Source: Thiomicrorhabdus sp034722175 (lineage in GTDB: Bacteria > Pseudomonadota > Gammaproteobacteria > Thiomicrospirales > Thiomicrospiraceae). Taken from it: a stretch of DNA of 17,603 nucleotides. Below, piece by piece: positions 1-6,502 of this stretch; the first letter of the stretch is position 1; each line of letters begins with the position of its first letter. The notes below the pieces were generated by a model that was given only the letters and a program-made list of their open reading frames with translations, was not told the DNA's origin and did no database searches. The stretch is from assembly GCA_034722175.1 (NCBI GenBank), contig JAYENR010000085.1, positions 1 through 17,603 on the forward strand, in the 5' to 3' direction. A program made the translations under genes and the position numbers.

Positions 1-651
1 GGTTTGGGCGTAGAGGTCGGCAAACTGTTTGGGCTCTAGGTCGTGAATAAGCATGGAGCGAAAACTGGCTAACTGGTGGGTGAGTTCGCTACTGCGGTTA
101 GCCTCAATATCATCTAATAAGGCTTCTTCTAAAATGTTCTCTAATAATCGCGCTTTACCGGCCATAAATTCGGCCAGTTTAACGGGCGATTTTATCGCTT
201 GGGTGACCTTGGTTGAGAACTCTATAATCAGGTTGCGGAACTTTTCAAACTCTTTTTCAAGCGGGATAATTTGCCCGGTACTTTCACTGGGTTTGCCGAG
301 CCAAATTTCGGCGACTTTTACACCGTTTTCGTAAAACTGAAACCAAACGTAATCGGTAATAATGAGGTTGTCTAAGGCGTTACGGTAACGGGTAAATTGC
401 TCTTTATACAGTTTGCTGTTGAGGTCTTTACCAATGTCTTTGGCCTCTATATAACCAATGGGTACGCTGTCTTTGGTAATCACGTAATCGGGGTTACCGC
501 AATCGGTAATTTGTGAGGGTTCGTTGGTCACGTGAAAATCGGGCAATAAGGTTCGAATTAAGGCTTCTAAGTCAGCACGAAAGGTGTGTTCGCTGGTATG
601 GCCTTCAGCAAGACGATTGTTGATTTGATTGAGGTAGTCTGAGATTTGCAT
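1..651 (-). CDS. Single-chain restriction-modification enzyme (type IIG/ISP-like), N-terminal part
   Basis: This is the first 217 codons of a minus-strand gene that continues past the left edge. It starts at the ATG at 651; an in-frame stop at 688-690 limits the N-terminus, and no strong Shine-Dalgarno is visible. The N-terminal region carries a PD-(D/E)xK nuclease signature: PD55, then E69-A-K71 in 'GYIEAKDIG', preceded by the helix 'LEALIRTLLPDF'. Next comes 'EQFTRYRNALDNLIITDYVWF' (written in part; residues about 84-103) and a helical 'AGKARLLENILEEALL' segment. This order is typical of the N-terminus of large one-protein restriction-modification enzymes, in which an N6-adenine methyltransferase and target-recognition region follow. 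Those domains would lie outside the window, so the methyltransferase is inferred, not seen. Its likely role is defence by cutting unmodified DNA. It follows the PcfJ-HIRAN gene by 93 bp on the same strand and could be co-transcribed with it. Confidence 0.8.
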   Translation of the reverse strand, partial: MQISDYLNQINNRLAEGHTSEHTFRADLEALIRTLLPDFHVTNEPSQITDCGNPDYVITKDSVPIGYIEAKDIGKDLNSKLYKEQFTRYRNALDNLIITDYVWFQFYENGVKVAEIWLGKPSESTGQIIPLEKEFEKFRNLIIEFSTKVTQAIKSPVKLAEFMAGKARLLENILEEALLDDIEANRSSELTHQLASFRSMLIHDLEPKQFADLYAQT

Positions 652-744
652 AATGGCAAGTTTGGCTTTGAGTTCGTGTGATTGCCGTTAGTTTATACTA
701 TTTGGATTTTGGGGGTAGCCAGTAAGCGTAGTATTGCTTACTTT

Positions 745-2271
745 TTATTGGATTTTAGAGGGGGTGAGATAGATATTGACCGTGGCGTAGTGTGGTTTAA
801 GGTAGTTGAGACGGCAGGCGAGTTGAGGTTGTGTTTGTTGTGGTGATCTTTGTTGTGGTGATCTTTGTTGTGATGATTTTAGGTAGGGTTGCAGGGTTGC
901 CTGGTGTTCTCTGGGTAGATATCCGAGCTTGATGTCGTCTTGAGTTTGAATGCGAATGGCATGGGCATCGTAAGGGTTTTCAGGTTCGGCACAAAGTTGC
1001 AGTGGCATTTCTCGTTTGAGTTGATCGAAATACTGAATGTAGTCGCTGTAATCGGTGCCGGCTATTTTGCTTTTTACCAGTAAGTAACCCCATGGAGGAT
1101 TAAGGTTGGCAATCTGTTGGCGTAGGTAATCCCAATCGGATTCCGATACGGTTTGGTTTTGGTAGCCGAGCGCTTCATAGAGCTGCCATTGCGAACTTTT
1201 GGGAAAGGGTTTAAGTTGCAAGGTCAGTTCGGTGGGTAAAATGGGGTCACCTACCCAATGGTAAAAATAGCTGTCGCCCCGCACCACGGAGTTAATATAC
1301 CCTCCCACACAGTGTTGCATATTGTGCCCTTCTGAAATCAGAGCTTTAGCGGTTTCAATAGGGTAAAGCCTGTTATTACCTTTAAAGGGTGGCCTTGGAA
1401 AAGCTTGTTGTTGGGCAAGCTTTTCGACCAGTTTAATGAGCTTGGCTTCTAAGTCTTGCGGGCTTTGCAAGGTTTTAAAGACTTTAATGATGCGGAGTTG
1501 CTGTTTGGAATCGGCCTCTAATATCAAGGGCGGTAGGACATTGGCAATGGCAGAGTCTTTAAAGTGACTGAGCATTTGCCAGAGTTTTCCCAGCCATAGC
1601 CAGCGAGGTAAGGTGCGTAAGTAGGGCAAAGCCCCAACACGAATGACATGGGCACTGAGTAAAAGTTTTTGAAAGCTTGAGTCTTGTGTGTAATACAGGA
1701 ACTCTTGAATATCATTGATTTTCCAATCGAGTGAGTCGAGCATCAGTTTACGGGTTTTTTTAGTTTGTGCGGCCGTGAGTTCGATATTGATCATACGGCT
1801 TAGTAGTGTATGTCGTGGTTGCCCTGGCAGAGATAATAACCAGTGTTCCCAAACGGGTAAGGGGCTGTTTTCTAGGTTTGCCAAAGTCAGCATGAGTTTT
1901 AAATAAGCCCCGTCTTGGCTCTGTGCCAGTTGTAATATCCAGTCTTTAAACAGGCGGTGTTGTTTCATTAGCCTTAATATTAACAATTGCGGCATTTGAG
2001 TTTGATTATCCGCTAGAATCCCGACCGCTTTTCGGTAACTTAGTGGAATGGTGTTTGCCCAGTGTTGAAAATGTATGGGTAAGACTGATTGCAGGTCGGT
2101 TGTGAGCTTGCCGGTTTGGTCAAAAAACGTTTGTGGGTAGTTGGCTTCTTTGTAAAAGTGAGCAAACTCTTTCGTTTTGACTTGCAGGTTGTCCTGCCAA
2201 GGCCATAATTGGTAAGTGTGGCCGGATCGTTGATCAAGCAATTCTAGCGGGTAGGTGGGTAATTGAGGCAT
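745..2271 (-). CDS. PcfJ-like domain protein with C-terminal HIRAN domain
   Basis: This 508-aa protein has three recognisable parts. Residues 1-290 are helical, rich in Leu, Gln and Trp, and match nothing I recognise. Residues about 297-390 carry the PcfJ hallmark 'GHNMQHCVGGY' (H320, C321, G323, G324, Y325), followed by 'SYFYHW' and 'LTLQL'. Residues about 400-495 resemble a HIRAN domain: 'IAGTDY', 'PENPYDAHAIRI' and 'LGYLPREH'. PcfJ is named from conjugative plasmids of Gram-positive bacteria and has no settled biochemical role. HIRAN domains bind DNA ends, notably the 3' ends of single strands in HLTF-type helicases. A DNA-related role is therefore likely but inferred. The linker at residues 467-483 is a Ser/Pro/Gln-rich repeat encoded by a 15-bp tandem repeat. 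No clear Shine-Dalgarno precedes the ATG. The gene lies directly upstream of a restriction-modification gene on the same strand. Confidence 0.82.
   Translation of the reverse strand: MPQLPTYPLELLDQRSGHTYQLWPWQDNLQVKTKEFAHFYKEANYPQTFFDQTGKLTTDLQSVLPIHFQHWANTIPLSYRKAVGILADNQTQMPQLLILRLMKQHRLFKDWILQLAQSQDGAYLKLMLTLANLENSPLPVWEHWLLSLPGQPRHTLLSRMINIELTAAQTKKTRKLMLDSLDWKINDIQEFLYYTQDSSFQKLLLSAHVIRVGALPYLRTLPRWLWLGKLWQMLSHFKDSAIANVLPPLILEADSKQQLRIIKVFKTLQSPQDLEAKLIKLVEKLAQQQAFPRPPFKGNNRLYPIETAKALISEGHNMQHCVGGYINSVVRGDSYFYHWVGDPILPTELTLQLKPFPKSSQWQLYEALGYQNQTVSESDWDYLRQQIANLNPPWGYLLVKSKIAGTDYSDYIQYFDQLKREMPLQLCAEPENPYDAHAIRIQTQDDIKLGYLPREHQATLQPYLKSSQQRSPQQRSPQQTQPQLACRLNYLKPHYATVNIYLTPSKIQ
834..878 (-). 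repeat. In-frame 15-bp tandem repeat, three copies
   Basis: Three adjacent 15-bp units occupy 834-848, 849-863 and 864-878. The first two are identical and the third differs at two positions. Because the unit is a multiple of three it keeps the reading frame and encodes repeats of R-S-P-Q-Q near residues 467-483 of the PcfJ-HIRAN protein. The repeat sits within or after the HIRAN core and is probably a flexible segment whose copy number can change by slippage without breaking the frame. Confidence 0.85.
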
Positions 2272-2367
2272 GAAGTGATTAGTCGGTTACGTACTTAAAC
2301 GCATTTTAAAAGGGTTGAGCGGATTTAGCAAATAGCTCAATAAAAGTTGAAGTAAAAAGGAGAGGAA

Positions 2368-2505
2368 ATGGGTTGGTCTGCTTGGGCGTTGGATAATTTG
2401 TGGTTGGTGGCCGGTGGTTCTTTGGTGATTAGCTTATTGCTGCATTTTGTAATTACTTGGTTATTTAAAAACTCAGGTAATGCACCTAAAGATGATGCAA
2501 GGTGA
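2368..2505 (+). CDS. Small single-span membrane protein, 45 aa
   Basis: This short gene has a good Shine-Dalgarno, AAGGAG at 2357-2362, 5 nt before the ATG. It encodes 45 residues. Residues 1-14 are amphipathic and Trp-rich (W3, W6, W12). Residues 11-33 form one strongly hydrophobic segment long enough to cross the membrane. The tail after F33 is short and charged (K34, K41, D42, D43, R45). The positive residues follow the hydrophobic segment, suggesting an N-out/C-in orientation. The size and form recall small regulatory or accessory subunits of membrane complexes, but I recognise no family. It is divergently oriented from the PcfJ-HIRAN gene and stands alone, with a hairpin at 2592-2632 downstream that could end its transcript. 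Confidence 0.6.
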   Translation: MGWSAWALDNLWLVAGGSLVISLLLHFVITWLFKNSGNAPKDDAR

Positions 2506-2591
2506 ATGGATGTTGCCTTTGTGTTTTTTTGTTATAAACAGAACAAAATAAAGAGTTAAAAATGGGATGTTTAAAGCTTAAAGTTTAAAAT

Positions 2592-2632
2592 TAAACAGGC
2601 CTAGTAGAGGTGCTTCTGACCAGGCCTGTTTA
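2592..2632 (-). terminator. Hairpin terminator after the 46-aa peptide gene
   Basis: An 11-bp perfect inverted repeat (TAAACAGGCCT at 2592-2602 and AGGCCTGTTTA at 2622-2632) encloses a 19-nt loop. On the minus strand it is followed by a T-rich but interrupted tract, so it most likely ends transcription of the 2703-2843 gene. It may also work on the plus strand for the 2368-2505 gene, where the T-tract is weaker. Confidence 0.5.
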
Positions 2633-2702
2633 GCTTTAAATTGAAGAGTATCTGCGATTGAAGAAGCAGATCACTTTTTAATGAAGGTACTTGCTTTTTT
2701 GA

Positions 2703-2843
2703 TTACTGATCAAAAGACCAAGTACATTGGCAGTTTGATTCTAAAAGAGCAATATTATTGTCATCAAAAGACCATGTGTCAGCTAAAGCAGACATAGAAG
2801 TAAAAGCAAAAGTCATTGATAAAGCGATAAGTGTCTTTTTCAT
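2703..2843 (-). CDS. Small exported peptide, 46 aa, with duplicated TWSFD motif
   Basis: This short gene begins with ATG at 2841-2843 and ends with TAA at 2703-2705. GGAG lies 7 nt upstream of the start. Residues 1-21 form a textbook Sec signal peptide: a KK start, the hydrophobic core 'LIALSMTFAFTSM', and a cleavage site after 'ALA' (residue 21). The mature part would be only 25 residues. It opens with D-TWSFD-D and closes with 'NCQC' followed by TWSFD-Q, so the same five residues occur at both ends, and the two Cys (C38, C40) form a CxC pair. I recognise no family. It could be a peptide signal, a processed (RiPP-like) precursor, a metal-binding peptide or a small envelope factor. A candidate promoter lies upstream and a hairpin terminator downstream, which supports a real independent transcript. 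Confidence 0.65.
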   Translation of the reverse strand: MKKTLIALSMTFAFTSMSALADTWSFDDNNIALLESNCQCTWSFDQ

Positions 2844-3270
2844 TGTGTTTCTCCAATGCAGAAATAATTAAATTTAAAAGATCTTCATTAGGAGTCAGGA
2901 CTTTATTGAGTATAAGTTCGATAGAATCGAGGCCCGATTTGTCGTGGAAAACATTTCCATATCAAGATCCGTAGGGATAATTTTAATTTATTTATGCATA
3001 AAGTCAAATAATGGTTGAATTAAGGTTTTATGACAACGTATAGATTAAAAAAGAAAAATGGGGCAGGCATGGTTGGTTTTGAGCGGATACTTTAATTAGG
3101 ATAATGCACTCTATAAAGCCATGGAAAGGTCTTTTAAGAGGTGGAGTTGTGGCGGCGCTTTCTTAGATAAAGGATGAGCCAGATTGAGAGGCTCAGCCCA
3201 GAGTATTGTTCCTGCTATTGAATGTATTCAAGGTAACAAGGTGTATCGAAAATTTGGAGTCTTAAAAAGC
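2844..3270. other. 427-bp non-coding spacer with structured leader of the peptide gene
   Basis: I see no convincing gene here. The left part (2844 to about 2972) would be the 5' leader of the 46-aa peptide gene if the promoter at 2980-3007 is used. It contains two compact perfect hairpins: TCGAT/ATCGA at 2918-2930 and TGGAAA/TTTCCA at 2945-2959. The right part has a small hairpin, TGAGCC/GGCTCA, at 3175-3195, of unknown purpose. The spacer ends at the chemoreceptor terminator. Confidence 0.45.
2980..3007 (-). promoter_or_regulatory. Candidate sigma-70-type promoter for the 46-aa peptide gene
   Basis: On the minus strand TTGACT (3002-3007) is separated by 16 bp from TAAAAT (2980-2985). Both boxes are close to consensus. 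Transcription would begin near 2972, giving a leader of about 130 nt. No start-site data can be read from sequence, so this is a pattern match only. Confidence 0.4.
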
Positions 3271-3308
3271 AAGCAGGCCTGGTAAAGTAATTTCTACCAG
3301 GCCTGCTT
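3271..3308 (-). terminator. Rho-independent terminator of the chemoreceptor gene
   Basis: A perfect 14-bp inverted repeat (AAGCAGGCCTGGTA at 3271-3284 and its complement at 3295-3308) has a 10-nt loop. On the minus strand it is followed by GCTTTTTAAG. It lies 37 bp past the stop of the chemoreceptor gene, the expected place and direction. The stem core CAGGCCT is shared with the hairpin at 2592-2632. Confidence 0.8.
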
Positions 3309-3345
3309 CTTGTTGTATTGATTTAGAATTTGATTAGTTGTGTAT

Positions 3346-6240
3346 CTAAGTCAATCGGCGTTGTAGTTGAAATGAGCTCACTGAATTTTGTAGTTGTTCA
3401 GATGAGTCTAATAAGGTTTCAGCAGTTGCCGTTGTTTCTTCAACTAGTGCAGCATTTTGCTGAGTGGTACTGTCAAGGCTAGTAATGGCTTTGTTAATTT
3501 CATCAATTCCTTGTGATTGTTCCACTGACGCGCTTGAAACTTCATTGACTATGGTTAGCATTTTTTGAGTTTCATCAGTAATGTGATCTAAAGAACTACC
3601 GACTTTTCCAACTTGATCCACACCGATATTAATCGCGTTAGAGGTTTGTTCAATTAAGGTACTAATCTCTTTAGCGGCATCTGCAGATTTACCAGCAAGA
3701 TTTCGAACCTCACCCGCTACTACCGCAAAGCCTCTTCCGTGTTCGCCTGCTCTTGCCGCTTCAACAGCGGCGTTTAAGGCTAGTAAATTGGTTTGAAAGG
3801 CAATGGAATCAATCAGGCCTGTAATTTCTCTTATTTTATTAGAGGCAGTTTGAATGTTATTCATAGAAGTTTTGGTATCTTCCATAACGCCATTTGCATC
3901 CAGAAGAATACCGTTTTGCGATTGTGCAATTTCACTCGCCATTTTGGTATTGTTTAAATTGTTTTGAATTTGAGAATTTGTCTCTTCCATGGCCGCAGAG
4001 GTCTCTTCCAAAGCTGCCGCTTGTTCTTGAGTGCGTTGATTTAGATTTTGCGCACCTTCAGCCACACTGCTTACATCTGATCTAACTTGGAAAGCGATCT
4101 CCGTTACTTGCGATAGAGTGGTAGTTAAGCTATTGATACTTTCATTAATGGCTTGTTTTGCTTCGTCTATTGTAAATTCATATTGGTGGGTAATAGGTTG
4201 CGTTAGGTCACCTTGGGCAATACGCTGCGATGCTTTTACAATATCACTAAAGCCTGTTTCGATATGCTCAAGTGTTTGGTTTAAGGTTTCTTGTAGTGTG
4301 CGAATATCACCAGCTGCAAAGTTTTGAATACGTTCATCAAACTTACCGCGTGCTGCGTAGTTCATAACACAGTTTATCTCTCCAAAAGCGGCGGATAAAC
4401 TGTGCATAGAAGTCAAACAGTCGTCAACTACTTGAGCGTACGCACCTTTTAACTCGTTGTTATGTTGTTTACTAAAGTCACCATGCTGCAAGTCTTGCAT
4501 CACTTCTTCAATCACTTCAAACGTTGCTTTTAAGGATTGACTGGTTTCATTAATACGGTTTTTCAAAATCCCATAATCGGACTGGAATGGAAATTGAATT
4601 TCGTAATTTAAGCGTCCGGCTAAGATCTCTTCCATTGCCGAGGAGACTTCGGCATTAACCACCTGTGCCAGCATGGACTGGCGGTTATAGGCTTTGGCCA
4701 TTTGTGCGATTTCATCATTCCCATAGCTATGAACACGAGCAAATAGATCCGAGCTTTTTACCGACTCTTCCATTGTCATTTGGGTTTTACGGATCGGTTT
4801 AATCACCATTACCCATAGTAGAGAGAGGATAAGAACGATAAGGATGGTTAATGCGATGAGCAATTGCATAAAGGCGTTCTCAGCTACAGCAAATTGTTCG
4901 GCAAGCATCGCGTGATAGCTAGTGATGTCTTCAGAGATTACATGATAACCAATAAGGTTGTTAGAACTGTCATGGATGGCTTGAGCGTAGTGAAAATGTG
5001 TGTCTGTGGTTAAAAAGCCACTGTTAAAGAGAGTGGTTAAATCAATTTGGCGTAGCGTCTCTATCTGTTTGCCAGAGAGTGCCATTGAGAACTGTTTGTC
5101 ATTCCCCACGACCCAATTTCCGTCATTGGAAACCGAAATGTTTTTGGCGTTCATTTTACGGAATCTATCACCCGCCATAATGTACTCTTTAGACACCGCT
5201 AACAAGTAGGCACGGTCGTTGTTGGCAAAGTCATTACGAATAGACCCCATGCCTTGAATCAGTTCAACGCCACCTTCATAAGTTCCGTTTCGATACATCG
5301 GCAGAATGGATTTAATATTAAAACCGGCTGAACTCACTGCATACACCACCATTGGTTTTTGTTCTGAGGCCAGTTTTTTTAGGTAACCGCGATTGGATAA
5401 GTCGCTGATTTTTTGTTTGTTGAGCGGTTTCCATGACTTATAAAACGACTGCTGGTTTTCATCGGTAAAGTGCAATTTTATGCTCTTGAACTCGGTCATA
5501 GCACGATATTTAGCAGAAATTTCACCAAGTGCGATATTTAAGCCTTGCTGATCATTATTTGCAGCGGCATTTTGAACTTCGCTGGCGTTGGTAATTCCAA
5601 TCGCGTTGGTGATCCCTAATTCAGACTTTTTAATCATTAAACTGTCTAAAATGGCCGAAAAGTTTTCACTGTGACTGACTGCGGTACTGGTTTCAATCTG
5701 CTGTTTTTCGTACTGTTGGTAGGCAAATGCAACGCCTAAAATAACAATGGCAATACTTGCCGTGATGGCAATGATTTTTTGATTTAAAGAGGCTCGATGA
5801 AGCCCGAATAGAGCATTGATTTTATGTTTGGTTTTGCCGATCCATTCGCCACTGAAAAAGACCAATTTACCGCTGGTAATTTTTTGATACAGATCTTCGG
5901 CACGGCGAATCTTATCAGATGATGTCATTAGGCGTTTAACAGAGGTGTAACCGAGGTATTGCCCATTCTCAAATGTAGGTTGGATACGCATGTCGGCCCA
6001 ATAGGTCTCGCCATTGGATTTTTTCTCGCAAACAGGAAAGTTAACAGGTCTATTTTTAAGACACTGCTTATGAATGGTTGACTGAATTTGATCAACTGCA
6101 TTAGGGGCTCTCAGCATTTTGGAAGGCTGACCAATGAGTTCATCAGTGGTGTACCCTAGCCATTCTAAGTATGCATTGTTTACATATTGAATGATGCCGT
6201 TGGCATCGACTCTGGCAATTAAACGGATATTTTCTTTCAT
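3346..6240 (-). CDS. Methyl-accepting chemotaxis protein with PAS and periplasmic sensor regions
   Basis: This is a 964-aa chemoreceptor. Domains in order: a cytoplasmic Aer-like PAS domain (residues about 5-105, 'YVNNAYLEWLGYT', 'SNGETYWADMRIQP'); a membrane span (156-176); a periplasmic region of about 280 residues that looks like a double Cache ligand sensor (177-458; 'GFNIKSILPMYRNGTYEGGVELIQG'-type region, positions 306-330); a second span (459-481); a HAMP domain starting at K481-P482 and further HAMP-like repeats to about 700; and the MCP signalling domain (720-955). The signalling domain has the conserved tip around residues 808-850 and a methylation segment, 'QEQAAALEETSAAMEE', at 738-753. 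The protein should signal to CheA/CheW. Having both a cytoplasmic PAS and a periplasmic sensor suggests it integrates redox or energy state with an external ligand; the ligand is unknown. There is no C-terminal CheR-binding pentapeptide. A TATACT -10-like box lies at 6313-6318 without a clear -35, and no strong Shine-Dalgarno precedes the start. Confidence 0.93.
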   Translation of the reverse strand: MKENIRLIARVDANGIIQYVNNAYLEWLGYTTDELIGQPSKMLRAPNAVDQIQSTIHKQCLKNRPVNFPVCEKKSNGETYWADMRIQPTFENGQYLGYTSVKRLMTSSDKIRRAEDLYQKITSGKLVFFSGEWIGKTKHKINALFGLHRASLNQKIIAITASIAIVILGVAFAYQQYEKQQIETSTAVSHSENFSAILDSLMIKKSELGITNAIGITNASEVQNAAANNDQQGLNIALGEISAKYRAMTEFKSIKLHFTDENQQSFYKSWKPLNKQKISDLSNRGYLKKLASEQKPMVVYAVSSAGFNIKSILPMYRNGTYEGGVELIQGMGSIRNDFANNDRAYLLAVSKEYIMAGDRFRKMNAKNISVSNDGNWVVGNDKQFSMALSGKQIETLRQIDLTTLFNSGFLTTDTHFHYAQAIHDSSNNLIGYHVISEDITSYHAMLAEQFAVAENAFMQLLIALTILIVLILSLLWVMVIKPIRKTQMTMEESVKSSDLFARVHSYGNDEIAQMAKAYNRQSMLAQVVNAEVSSAMEEILAGRLNYEIQFPFQSDYGILKNRINETSQSLKATFEVIEEVMQDLQHGDFSKQHNNELKGAYAQVVDDCLTSMHSLSAAFGEINCVMNYAARGKFDERIQNFAAGDIRTLQETLNQTLEHIETGFSDIVKASQRIAQGDLTQPITHQYEFTIDEAKQAINESINSLTTTLSQVTEIAFQVRSDVSSVAEGAQNLNQRTQEQAAALEETSAAMEETNSQIQNNLNNTKMASEIAQSQNGILLDANGVMEDTKTSMNNIQTASNKIREITGLIDSIAFQTNLLALNAAVEAARAGEHGRGFAVVAGEVRNLAGKSADAAKEISTLIEQTSNAINIGVDQVGKVGSSLDHITDETQKMLTIVNEVSSASVEQSQGIDEINKAITSLDSTTQQNAALVEETTATAETLLDSSEQLQNSVSSFQLQRRLT

Positions 6241-6502
6241 GTGGTAGGGCCTGATAATTTTGAAAAAAGTGCGTACTTGTTCGTTTGAGATAATAAGAAA
6301 TTACAACGCCAAAGTATAAGTTAAATCCTCTAAGCTCGGTAGGGAAGTCTATTTAAAAGCTTTATAGCTTGGTATTAAGAATGACTATTCCCTCTTTTAG
6401 AAGAACCATCTTTTTAGTTTTAATAGAGTGCCGTCGTTCTGTATAAAAGGGGATTGAGCAGGCTTGTTGAGTTGTTTAATTCGAGTTTTTGGTTTTTAAG
6501 TG

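Noticed and set aside
53..334. Plus-strand 93-codon frame at the left edge
   Set aside because: It lies antisense within the restriction-modification gene and has no domain or ribosome-binding site.
3030..3095. 21-codon plus-strand frame with AAGG upstream
   Set aside because: It is very short, has weak spacing, crosses no recognisable motif and lacks a promoter; probably chance in an AT-rich spacer.
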